From assembly GCA_964247055.1 (NCBI GenBank), contig OZ176054.1, positions 6,820,001 through 6,884,000 of the forward strand: DNA of 64,000 nucleotides. Direction: 5' to 3'. The DNA comes from Paragordius varius. Its lineage: Eukaryota > Nematomorpha. The notes below the pieces were generated by a model. The model saw only the letters and a list, made by a program, of their open reading frames with translations. It was not told the DNA's origin and did not search any database. Made by a program: the position numbers and the translations under genes. Positions 1-11,600 of the stretch are shown here, in pieces (the first letter of the stretch is position 1; the number at the start of each line of letters is the position of its first letter).

Positions 1-360
1 TTTGTAAACGTTTTCGTTCTCACCCTCTACATTTTATCAATCAATTTTAAACGCGACAAAAATATATTTTTGAAGAGAGGGAAAGTAAATTTTTACACCA
101 ATATTAAATAATTTTCGAAATGAAATGGTATATTTTCAATGACTGGGGATGAAAATAATTTTCTATGTTATTAATATTTTTGATTTCACCCAAGGCCAAA
201 CACATTCTCGTTTGGGATTGCCACGTTTTTGGCGGCGAGATTGCGTTTAATCTAATGTGATATATATAATTGGTAATATTCAATTTTGCCGCGATATGGT
301 ATACAGATAACAAGTTATAGGAACTAAATAAACATTTTTGAAATCGATTAAAATGAAGAG

Positions 361-596
361 ATGAGTTCAAAAACGTTTACTGAATTCCTGTCAAAGGTAA
401 TGCAAAGGTCATTCACTGCCGGTTCTCGTCTAACATTGACGAATACATCCGGGTTAAACAATAAACAGTGGAGGTTAAATTCACACGGTCTCCTGATGCC
501 TTAAAAAACAAAGTTTTTGTATTATTAAATTCATCGCCCTATCGCATGAAAAGGCGCGAAAGGGAATCGCAAATCTACACAAGCGTTGGCTCTTAG
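361..596 (+). other. possible small coding exon(s), unidentified
   Basis: This stretch is less A+T-rich than its surroundings and is open in two overlapping forward frames. One frame starts at an ATG at 361 and runs to a TAA near 504. The other follows a possible acceptor (AACAG, ending at 468) and runs to a TAG at 594-596, ending in a basic Arg/Glu-rich tail (MKRRERES). A GTAATG donor lies after the first dozen codons of the ATG frame. I do not recognise either product. It lies upstream of the first visible EARS2 exon and does not resemble EARS2. It could be a small gene, an exon of a neighbour, or chance. Confidence 0.2.
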
Positions 597-981
597 TAAA
601 TAACAATATCTTAGGTTATCATAATAAATGTATTTTATGTATCCATAAAACTACCGTAATTTGTAGCGGTGTATACTATTGAGAGTACACGATGGTTAAA
701 GAAACTGACTGGTATGTTTTAATTAACAATCGCCCCACGCAAAAATAGATGAGTTGAAAAAAATTGAATTTAACATGACTCGTTTGTAATTTTTACTGTC
801 ATCCAGTGTACCTGGAAAATAGAGGCAACTCTATATATAGCATATAAATGGATGGATGTTTTGTTACAGTCGAGGTCGACATTTTGCCATATTTTATATA
901 AACTTCTCCATAAAGTTTGGTTTTTAGTTTAAGTGAATTATGTTTTGTCAAGAATAAATATCTTTTGTTTATATATATTAG

Positions 982-1193
982 ATATCCAACGTATCATTTT
1001 GCAAACGTTATCGATGATCATGAGATGGGTATAACTCACGTTATACGCGGCAGTGAATGGATAAGCTCAACAACAAAACATTTAATGTTATATGAGGCAT
1101 TTGGTTGGACCAAACCTAAATTTGCTCATTTACCCCTCATATATACTGCCGATGGAGCTAAACTTTCCAAACGAAGGTCCGATCTACAGGTAC

Positions 1194-1230
<37 letters not shown>

Positions 1231-4200
1231 TTTTCTGGTTTTACACCGAAAACTAACTATTTGTACTAATACGCGCGTTTTCGACTAGATTAAATAAATT
1301 GATTTTTAATAATAATTTTGCGTCGCTTATATCAAATTCTACCGTTAATTCAATATTTATATGTTTATCTTTTTGGCCATCGATAGTTATGTTTGTTATA
1401 TATCTTGTTTATTTATTTTATATCATTTAACTGCAGAAAGTTATTTTGAATTAATATTTATCAATGATTTTAATATATATATATATATATATCTAATCTT
1501 TATATGTTTTGTTTTTATAACTGATACTCCAAACATATCTAGTATACTTCATATTCGCTAAATTATTCGGCTTCTTGATGTTGCTTATAGTTGGGATATT
1601 GAGTATAATTAACATTTTTTCTTCCATATTGTCTGGCAAACATTTGTGATAATCTTTAAAAATTTTATATATTAATCAGCTGAGAGATCCTCCTTATTTT
1701 ACACGAACCCACAGATGATCCGTTAATAGTATCTAAACACGTGATCAACTTTATATATTTTATAACTGCCTTGAACATGATACCCCATAAATAACATTAA
1801 AAGAGCAAACAAAAATTAATTTATTTGAGTGGGTAACAACGGGAGTTTATAATGTAAATGATGTGGAAATCGTCCTAAAATAACGGGAAATAAAATATAA
1901 TTTATTGGTTCTCAATTTTTCACCATAGGCATTATCAGGAGATACAGTTAAGAAAGTCTTATATTATAATTATTTACAAAAATTAATATAATTTATCTAC
2001 TGCAGAATATATAAAAGAGTCAAATAAATATTTTTAAATGTAATGTTATTATTAGCTACATTAAGGTGTTAACTAATAAAAGAAAATTATGTCATATTAA
2101 CCAAACCACCATTTTTCTGGCAGATATTAATATTTAAATATCGGACCTTTAGATATCATTTAATTTTGCATTCATCCATGATAAATATATCGATATAGCT
2201 ACTTATTTTTGAATGGACATACACACCTTCAAAAATACAAAACAACATAAATGGTTGGTAAAAAATATGGCAGATGACCGAATCACAAAATATTATACCT
2301 ATAAATGATATTTATGATATATTAATATACTACTTAGTTGATGACAATCAAATTCGTTGAATATTACAAAAAACATATTGTTTTTATATTTTGTTTAATG
2401 ATATTTTAGCTGGAAGAAATGCTTAAAATATATGAACCTATGACCCTATTAAACTTCATAATACTCGGAACGGGTGGTTTTACCAAAGTCAATTTATCCA
2501 CGATAGGGCATTCAGAATCAGAAGAACAACAATCAAATGCTAAAATTAAAAATGCACCCTTAACTATTTACAGAGATTTAAATGAAATGATAGCCAAATT
2601 TCGTGGCCTTAAATACATTCAAAATATCCCTATTCGCCTTAATTTTGAAATTTTAGCCCGTATAAATCAACGTATCCTTACACAAAAAATAAATGAATTG
2701 GATAAAGAAATTACCATACAAACTACTAAAAGTAGAGATAGTCATACTTTAACAAACACGCAGACTCAAGATGAAATTTTTGAAAATAATGAACTTATGC
2801 AAAAGTTTATAAAATTGCTCAATGAAAAGTAAATTTCTTTGCTCGAAAACAAATAAATGATTGTCAAATTTACCAAAATATATAATAAAGATTTAATATG
2901 ATAGTCTTTTAATGGAACTTAAATATAACAAACATTTCATTTAAAACTATATATATATATATATATAATATTAATTTAACATAAATATTTTTTTGTTTCT
3001 TAACTAATCAAATTTTATTGTTTTTAAAGCGTAATGACATTTGATTGCATACAGGAGTATACCCATACCAAAATCAATATATAATCCAAAACAATCTTTT
3101 AGCCCTACAAAAGAACAATCATTTATAGATTACAATTATCTTTACCGCATTTTACATTGGGCGAAATTGCGTATTCATTTACTTCAAGATTTATTGCCAG
3201 ATAGTTGTAACCCTAACATCCATAATAGTCAAAAAAGACCTGTTTCATACAATTTTTTATGGTTTGATGATTTTCGAATATCAGAAGCTGAATATAAAAC
3301 CATTCATCCTAACACAGGTTAAAATATTATTTAAAAACGATTTGGTTCTTCTTTTTAGCGATATATTGAGGGTTGTATTTTTAATTTTTTTATATATTTG
3401 TGTTTACATTTAGTCAAAATAAGGTAAGTATTGTCGCCTTTTAAGGTCCATCTATAAAATTTGGTTTTGATTTTCAAAAATATGTATACCGTTAATTTTG
3501 TTTATAATCGAGAGGAAATACCTCTTTGTTTAAACAATTTGTTGTTATCCTTCAATTATTTATCCAATATTAAATATATTATATCGCTTTATTAAATGGC
3601 TAATAATTTTAATAAAAAATATATAAATCGGATTTTAAATATTTGATTAAAAATTTTAATTTTTGAAATATAAAGATAAAATAATTTATACACAGACATT
3701 ATTAAGTCAAAATGACCCTTTTCAAAAACTCCTATATGTAGTTGGCAGTGTTTTTAAATTCAAAATTACGACTTTTTTGTGATTTTTGTTACAATAACCT
3801 TATTTTTTATATTATAAATAATAAAATCATTTATTATACCCTAATTACAGTAAAAATTACTTTGAATATAATGGAGTCATCAACTTTACCAAACAACAAT
3901 GTATTTGAAAGATCTTTCATTGAATCCTATCTACACAACAATAGTAAAGAATCAATTTTGCAACCCCTAACTTATGAAGCTTTAATGCAACAACTAAGAT
4001 ATCTAATTACAGGAAATACAGTAGATATATATACCCTTAATATTAATTATATATTTAAAGGTATATAGATTAATTGTTTTATTTTATACAATCAAACTAA
4101 TTCATGGGATGAAAAAAATTATTTTTTTTAATTTTTAGAGTGGTTCATTGGTTAGCCGAAAAGCGGTAATAAAAACAATATTTTTTAAAAAAAAACTTGC

Positions 4201-4476
4201 TTAAGTCATCATTAAATATTATAAAGTTTGGTTCTTAAAATTCTAAAATCTCCAATACATTGTATAAAATAATTTTTTTTTAATATTTTCTCATATAATT
4301 GAAGGAAAAATCTAGATAAACTGCTTTCTCTTTATTAATCTATTTCACTAATTATGTATTTCTGCTAGATGGGCCCCTCAATCAAGGAATTGTATGAAGT
4401 TTTGGGACGCCAACGATTTATCCATCGTGTTAAATTATATGAAACGGAATCAAACTATGCTAATATTGCAATATAA
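982..4476 (+). CDS. EARS2: mitochondrial glutamyl-tRNA synthetase, 3' half (five exons)
   Basis: Class I synthetase that charges mitochondrial tRNA with glutamate. Visible exons: 982-1189, 2410-2828, 3055-3317, 3851-4020 and 4369-4476; all junctions are GT-AG and the phases match. Exon 1 carries the catalytic-core block [20 protein letters not shown], then [14 protein letters not shown] and the KMSKS-equivalent KLSKRRSD near 1165. The following exons align with human EARS2: [12 protein letters not shown], a helical anticodon-binding region including [12 protein letters not shown], and a last exon with [12 protein letters not shown] matching the conserved C-terminal helix. The protein ends with TAA at 4474. 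The first visible exon starts in phase 2 (GG|A gives the usual Gly before Tyr-Pro-Thr). The N-terminal half with the HIGH motif is therefore upstream, probably left of the window. Exon 2 has a longer, Thr/Gln-rich linker than human. No break is seen. Confidence 0.93.
1197..1226. repeat. (TA)n microsatellite in EARS2 intron
   Basis: Uninterrupted AT dinucleotide run directly after the donor of the first visible EARS2 exon. Similar runs of 20-36 bp occur near 1470, 2948, 30168, 35103, 41918, 46937, 49330, 54455 and 56156. Confidence 0.9.
1826..1945. repeat. dispersed repeat, half of the palindromic element at 48.8-49.1 kb
   Basis: About 115 bp, including GATGTGGAAATCG, AATAAAATATAATTTAT and CATAGGC, match 48812-48925 in the same order with moderate divergence. 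Here only one arm is evident. It lies in an EARS2 intron. Confidence 0.6.
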
Positions 4477-4504
4477 AATTTTACATTTCATCAAAAACAA
4501 TATT

Positions 4505-4510
4505 AATAAA
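4505..4510 (+). promoter_or_regulatory. candidate EARS2 poly(A) signal
   Basis: AATAAA lies about 30 bp after the EARS2 stop codon. The hexamer is common by chance in such AT-rich DNA, but it is the first one after the stop and spacing is suitable. Confidence 0.4.
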
Positions 4511-4578
4511 TGTGCTATCTCCCCTCTTAACAATAATATTTGTTTTAGTGTTTAGTTTTAGATATTTCTTTTATTACA

Positions 4579-5769
4579 CAGTGTGCAAAATTGGGGGTAT
4601 TTTTTCTCAGGATATCATACCTAGCTTGAAATGACCGTTGTGACATTCTCATCTCAAAAATATAAGGATGAATAAAATTGTCTATGTAGAAAATTTTTTT
4701 TCCCATTTTTTTATAATATCCGGAAAACTCAATTTATTTGCATAATACTTGATCTAAAATTATAAAACTTATATATAATACAAATAATATTGATTAATAT
4801 TATTTCCAAATTTTGGCTCAATATGAATGGATTAAAATAAACCTAAATTTAGTAAATCCAACTAAATTTAGCCCTTTATATTAGTAATATAAATAATACT
4901 AGATGAAAATCAATATAATATGCGCCAAAATTAAAGTTCAACTTTATTTGTTAATATTAACATTAAATAAAATTCGCAAAGTTATAAATTTTTGAAATTT
5001 TTTATTCTACTAAAATAAAATTAAATTTTTTTAATATAAATATTCGTATGATCATGTCTAGTGATTAAAAATCTAGTCATGAATGTTTTGCGTAGATTAT
5101 TGAATTGTGGATACTGATATTGGAGTTAGTTGTTTTACACTGATACTGATGGTATATTTTATAATAATTTTAGATATATAAAATCTTGTCTAATTTATAT
5201 TATTAAAATAACATCAAACAATGAAAATCAACAAATATAATTATTCCTCTTCGACAAGGATGTATATGAAATTCCTTCATATATATTGGATAACAAAAAT
5301 AATATAATTTGAAATATTTTTAGGTAAAACAAGAAATTGCAAGTTCTCACGAGAAATATTTTGCTACGTCTTTGGTAATATTTATAAAAAATGCAATTTA
5401 CCAATCAACTCTAATCTAATCCATTGTGAGAATCATATTTTAAAGACAACTTGCTGGTTACAAACAAACATCCATCATAAAAATATATATATTGTTTGAA
5501 GCCCTTTAAATTTTTTGCTGAGCCATTTCTTTAAATACTTATATTTGAATCTATTGAAAGGTGTTGATATTTATCTTATAAACTATTTTGATCAGGTATT
5601 TCATGTGATTAATATTTTGGCAAAATTTTCCGGATATAACCCTATATGGATAAAGTGGAAAAAAATATTTTTTACATCGACAATTTTTTTATCCTATTTT
5701 TGAGATGTATATGTCATAACGGTCATATTAAGCTAGGTGTGATATTTTGAGAAAATTTGTTGCACACTG
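4579..5769. mobile_element. Tc1/mariner-like element with ~170-bp TIRs
   Basis: The left end begins CAGTGTGCAAAATT and continues through CATACCTAGCTTGAAATGACC to TATAATATCCGGAAAA (about 4740). The right end (about 5590-5769) is its reverse complement with modest divergence, finishing TTGCACACTG followed by TA at 5770-5771. On the left a TA lies two bases further out (4575-4576). TIRs of about 170 bp, an overall length of about 1.2 kb and CAGTG ends suit a Tc1/mariner-type element. The interior (4750-5590) is very AT-rich, and I see no transposase reading frame, so the copy is non-autonomous or decayed. It sits about 100 bp past the EARS2 stop. Confidence 0.75.
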
Positions 5770-5868
5770 TATTATAGGATATATAATGACTATATCGGCT
5801 AAGACAGTATATAACTCAACAAAGCAACTCCCTACCTTATCACTCTTATTATGAATAGAAATACGAAA

Positions 5869-7663
5869 TCTACATATTTATAAAAATGGAAAGTGGTGGC
5901 TTTGTGATCTGTTTCCGCAAACCCGGTAGACCCATTCAAATCCAAATATCGAAAAAATATAATCATTAATGGATGCCCCGACTATAGCTTCGCCCTTTTT
6001 TGAATTAGGCTCCCAGTTCGGGCCGGTTTTTTTGAAAACAGAAGTCCACAAAAATCGTGTCTTCGAGACAATTTTCCGGAAAACGTGTTGAACTATTCGA
6101 TTTCAAATATGATTTTTTTAATTATTTTCGATTGCGCCGAACATAGTAGGCTTTTTTTTAATTTGGGCCCTCTTTTTACCCGCTTCCCCCGTAAAATGCC
6201 ATTTTTTCTAAAACAAAGTCCACAAAAATAATTTTTTGAAACTATTTTTCGCCCAAATTATGAGACCGTAAAAATTCAATAAGGATTCCAGGTATTCCCT
6301 GTTAAAAGGCAAAAATTTTAGTCAGGCGTTTCTTTGATGATGGCTGGGGGTGAGGAGATACCCGCTAAAAACTGACCCGTCATACCGAAATAGCTAGCTT
6401 TTGGGGCTAAATTTCAAAAAACCTTTCAGGCCATATGAGTTCAATAACTTCTTAAAATATTACCACAAGGCAAAAATTTAAATCGTGCCGTTTTTTATAG
6501 CCGATAATTAGGCCCTTCATGCCCTGAAAAATGCCCCACCATAGAATAATTTTTAAGTTTAAGGCATTTCCGAAAACTAATGAGAGCATATGGAATCAAT
6601 TATGATTCCAGGTATTCTCCGTAAAAAGGCAAAGATTTTAATCAAGCGCTTTTTTGTATCAGCCTCTGGGTAGGGAGCTACCCGCCTATAACTGCGCCAC
6701 CATAAAATTGCGTTGTTTAGGATAATTTCAAGAAAACTTATCTGGCCATATAAGTTTTATAAGGGCCTGAAATATTACCCGTAAAAAGGCAAAAATTTAA
6801 GTCGAACGAATTTTTTAAATTAGCGGTTAAATAGGCTCTGGGTAGGGGCTTACCCTCGTAAAAATGCTTCACTATATCGATACAGCATGCCTTTGGAGCC
6901 AAATTTCAGAAAACTTATGAGACTATGTGAGTTCAATAAGTATTACCCCCTAACAAATATTTTAGTTTAGGGGGTTATTTGAAGGAGTCGCTAAGAAAAG
7001 TTTTATGCCCTGAAAAATTCGCCGCCATAGAACAATTTTTTTGTTTTGAAGCAATATTTCCAAGAATAGGAACATATGATTATAATTCCAGATATTCCCC
7101 ATATAAAAACAAAAATTTTGCCCGACGCTTCTTTATACCTGCCTCTGGGTAAGAAGCTACCCGCCAAAAACTGTGCCAATATATAGAAATTGCGTTTTTT
7201 GGAACTAATTTAAAACTTATGCCATATGAGCTCATTTAAAGTTCAAAATATTACCCGTAACTAGGTAAAAATTAAGGTCAGGCAACTTTTTTTAGCCGTT
7301 AATTTGCGGCTTTTATGCCCTAAAAATAAGCCATCATATAACGATTATTTAGTGTTGAGGTATTTTTTCGAATAAGCCACGAGACGATGGTCTTAAAGAT
7401 GATTCCAAATATTTTCCCTATAAGGGCAAAAATTTAACTTAGCGCTTTTTTCATATAGCCTTATGGGTAGGGGTCTACCGGTTTAAAACTGAGACGCCAT
7501 ACAAAAATGGCGTTTTTGAGCTGATTTTCAAAAAACTTAAGAAGCCATACGAGTTCAATAAAGGCTTTAAATATTACCCATAAATGGGTAAAAATAATAA
7601 TATAGCGGTCCCCCCCCCCAGTCCGAAGGACTTCCTCGGGCTGCGTAGCAGCACTTACGCTAG
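5869..7663 (+). mobile_element. Helitron copy 1, complete ends, non-autonomous
   Basis: It starts with TC (TCTACATATTTATAAAAATGG) after an A at 5868 and ends in CTAG before a T at 7664, the A|T insertion rule of Helitrons. Just inside the 3' end are two short hairpins, GTCCGAAGGAC and GCTGCGTAGCAGC, preceded by a C tract at 7612-7620. The interior is a series of degenerate repeats of about 160 or 320 bp marked by CCATATGAGTTCAATAA and AAATATTACCCGTAAAAAGG. No Rep/helicase coding is visible. Two other copies in the window share the same 5' end (28342, 43959). Confidence 0.88.
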
Positions 7664-8366
7664 TATTAAAATAAAAATGCGTCTGGCTTACATAAATTAC
7701 ACAATTTCATCACCAGATCTGGTCAGGCAAAACATTCCTGCGTCCATCAAGACAATATAAGAACTTATCCTAAAAAAGAGGGAAAAAGAGTTTACCTTTC
7801 CGCTAAATTATTATATATTGTGAATTCGAATATGTAGTCACTAGTTTAAGCAAAATAGCAGGGAATGGGAATGAGGCAATTAGTTTGCAATTATCAAATT
7901 TCAATTAAATAAATAAAAAATAACATCATTAATATGGATTTTAAATAAACCAATTTTGGGGTGATCATATACCATACAACAATTTATGCTTGATATATAT
8001 AGTCCACAAAAATACTCTGATATGTATATATTTTGATAAAATGTATCAGGGTTCATAGTCTTTTATGTTCTGACTTACGAGTCATTTAAGAAAATACATT
8101 GTAGTGGTAATGAATCCATGAAAAGTCGTAAAATATGAAGCACATTATATAAATATTTTTTTTAAAAAAGCTTTAAAATTAAAATTTTTTGTTTGGTAAA
8201 ATATATAATAAATTATAGATTTTAGAGTTAAATTCTAAAACTCTTAAATTTTTGGCCCCTCTGAAACGTACAATAACATTTAAAATATAATAAAACCAAT
8301 CTTTTCATATAAGTTGCTGGCGAAGATATCTATAATCTCAGAATTCATTGACTTTAGAATTCGGTT
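7664..8366. other. AT-rich spacer, nothing recognised
   Basis: No open frame, RNA gene or repeat boundary seen between the Helitron and the small hAT-like element. Confidence 0.6.
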
Positions 8367-8596
8367 CAGAGGCGTAGCTTGCATTTCTGGAGCCTGGTGC
8401 ATGAATCCATGATGGCGGCCCCCTCCCTTCCATGTTTAAAAAAATCAATTTAACCGTGGTCATGACCCTTATGTATTTAAAATTTAACTTTTAAATACCT
8501 ATTTTTTGCATTTTAAAAATTATAAAATCCGCCCCCCCTTAAACTATGGTACCCGGCGTATCAACACCCCTTTCCTCCCCTCTAGCTACGCCATTG
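8367..8596. mobile_element. small hAT-like MITE
   Basis: About 230 bp. The left end CAGAGGCGTAGCTTG and right end CTAGCTACGCCATTG form imperfect inverted termini (CARNGGCGTAGCT). The interior carries GC-rich patches (GCGGCCCCCTCCC; CCGCCCCCC) that stand out from the host DNA. I cannot match an 8-bp duplication at the edges, so the family call rests on the ends alone. It lies 30 bp past the DUF229 stop, in its probable 3' UTR. Confidence 0.55.
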
Positions 8597-8625
8597 GATA
8601 CAAAAAAGCAACATTTATAACATCA

Positions 8626-11600
8626 TTATTTAATACAGTAACAATATTTTCGCAATACATCATGTTTGATACAATCAGATTGGTGTCCATAAGTGTTGAT
8701 GCGTTCAATTTCTTTGTCCAATTGGGTGAAGGCGTGTGTCGTTTCATCCCAGCCTAAAGTTGCCTCAAAAAGTGCTTTTCCTGGCATTGTTTTTATAATT
8801 AATCTGAGCCATAAATCGGAAAGTAATGATTTTTTACGTATATTCACCATTTTATCACCACTGGTGATTTTGGTCTTAGTAATCAAATCAATTTTAGTAT
8901 CGTTTGAAATATCTGGTAGTATTTTAGCAGTTTTGGCCAATATATATTAGGATGATATAGTTTTTAACCTTAATTCATGGCATTTATATTTTGTTTCATT
9001 CGTTGATTCCAACATGAAATTCAGAGCTTTAATTACTCGTTGACCACTAACCTGATATATCGTATGATTTATATTTATCCGGCTAGGTACAATATTACAT
9101 GGACAAAATGCAGATCTGATTCCCACATCTTCACACTTGACATTATTAGGAATGAACTTAAACAAACTCTGAGACCGTTTAAAATTGTTATTTTTGCCAC
9201 TGTTTGTCTTGTTGAGGTCAGAAATTTGGCTATTATAAAAAACAAATCGTTCCATTAAATCATGGAGAGTGGCATGTAAATTTAGCGGAGTTACGAGATT
9301 TTTGGTATTCCATCGCAGATTTTTTTCAACGTTTTCATCTTGGAGAGACAGGAAATTCAAGATTGATTTCGGAATAGAGATCTGTAACAAGGGTAATCTA
9401 TCGGCCATCATACCTTTATTGCATACATCAAAATTTATTTTACACCAACAAAAATATGTATTTATTATGAAAAGACACAGCCTAAGATGTAATTTTTTGT
9501 AAAATAGAAATATTTTTTATTCCTGATACTTTCTACATTGGCCATATGATTACGGTTATGAAAATAGAATGTGCTCCACAGTTTTTACATTTAAGTTTTG
9601 AAAGCCAGCATATTAATTTTTATGTTTATACCGTCTAAACCGTTTCTGGATCCGCTATTAATCGAAATAAATTATACTTGCTTTAAAAGGCAAAAAGTGA
9701 GTGCATTTAATTACTTCTAACATTAATTGTTTAAAAAATAATTGCTCTACCGAGCCTTTCACGGCCTAAGTTGATGAATATTTATCTTTTTCTTTTTATG
9801 TTTTGGCTTTATAATTTTAATTTTTACTCTTGACCAAAAAACTTAAACCGTGAGAGGAAAATTGGCATAAGGTTTGGACTAATTAATAAGGTATTTAGAT
9901 TGGATAGTTTTATTTTAGCGGTCTTCGATAAAAAATTGTCTCTGCTAAATCGAAAAAATCGCAAAATACGCCATTAATTAAATAAGTTTAGTTAGAAGTA
10001 ATCTACAAAACAATAGTTTGTTTAATTTAATGTGGCCTCTAATAAGACGATGTAATGGTACGCTCTTTTTTGGATTAACGCAAAAAACTGGGTTAACGCG
10101 ATAAAATTAAACATATGATAATATATGTGGTAAAAATTGGATTTAAAAAAATTTAAATTGATATTTATTATATTTTAAATAAATCTTTTCTTAATCGCTG
10201 AATTATAGCATGATGATTACAATTTTTATGATCGGTAAAAAAATTGCCTTAAGATTTATTTTGATTTAATATATCATACAGCATCTAAATGTTAAGAAAG
10301 CATGTTTAAAATTAATAATGTTTCCTCCAGCTTTTAAAATTATATAATATTAATTTCAAATAAAAATTGGTAAAATACTGTAATATAAACATTTGTTAAA
10401 TTAAATAAAATATTAATATTGGATGAATAATTTTGTTTGCTGTCATATATATTCGAATCACTTACCCGTAAAACTGTTTCTATTTGCCCCGTGTCTTATA
10501 CCATGGTTCCCAAACAAAATTACAATGGTATTTGTAAGATCTCCCCTTTTATGCATACGCGACAGCACATCATGAATTAAGCTTTCTATTTGATCGAATT
10601 CATAGGGGGCATTGTGGGTTAAGCGGCTTGTAAAAACAAATGCAAAATACGGATTTTTTCGTAAAGCGTTTCTTATTCCCGTTAAGGTATATTTAAATAT
10701 GAGCTTGACTTCAGACAAATGTGAAATGCAAGGCATGGAATCTAGAATTTGAGCAAACATTTTATATCGTTTTTCTGGGAATTGAATAAAATTAATTTTA
10801 AGAAAAAATATTTTCAGGGAAATGGGCTATAATTTAAGATTATATTAATTTTTTATTGTATTATATCCCTATAAACTAATGTACCCCGTCTTATCGGAAG
10901 TTTATAAATATAACTTATTGAGAAACTGAGATAGACATTACTGTGATCAAGGAAATAAACGTTAACCACTGAAATAAGGAAACTTGATTACTAGATTTTC
11001 TCAATTTGCGGAGTGCAATGGCCAGTGGTCTAAAGTAGTAATGTATTGGTGCTTTGTAAAATCCATGTTTATGATAAGTGAATGTTCCCAATTCAGAGCT
11101 ATCCTCAATGTACATTGTCAGATATTTTAATTGGGATTCATAATTTTTCCACATAAAGTGTCGTGGATCAAAAAAATTGTCCCTAAAAGCAATATGCTGT
11201 TCCATTGATTCTGATGATATTGGCTTCCCTGTCAACAAGGGATATAAATTGGGAAAAGTGTTATCACCAATTTTAACATAACCATCAAATAAAAAGGTAG
11301 AATGTGTTCGGGAAAATGAGCTATTCCTTGAGAAAAATGTTTGCATTACTTTCATGTGTGATATATAATGTGATTTGGAGAGAGAATCAACACCAAGCAT
11401 TAGTATGTTTGGTGGCTGGATTTTGGAGACGACAGAATCTACCGAAATTAAATTATTGAATGTTCGTTGATTTACAGTAAAAATTGAAATTATACGGACA
11501 AAACGCAAAAATATATCGACAAATATTTTTTTCTAAAAGAGAACCATACTTTTTAAATTTTCATTTTTTTGAATATAACTCTAAATGTTGAGTGAGAAGT

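Noticed and set aside
8942-8950. Non-standard genetic code suggested by the in-frame TAA in DUF229
   Set aside because: TAA, TAG and TGA each end a well-conserved protein elsewhere in the window (RPB8, TERT, FTZ-F1), and a short intron explains this one.
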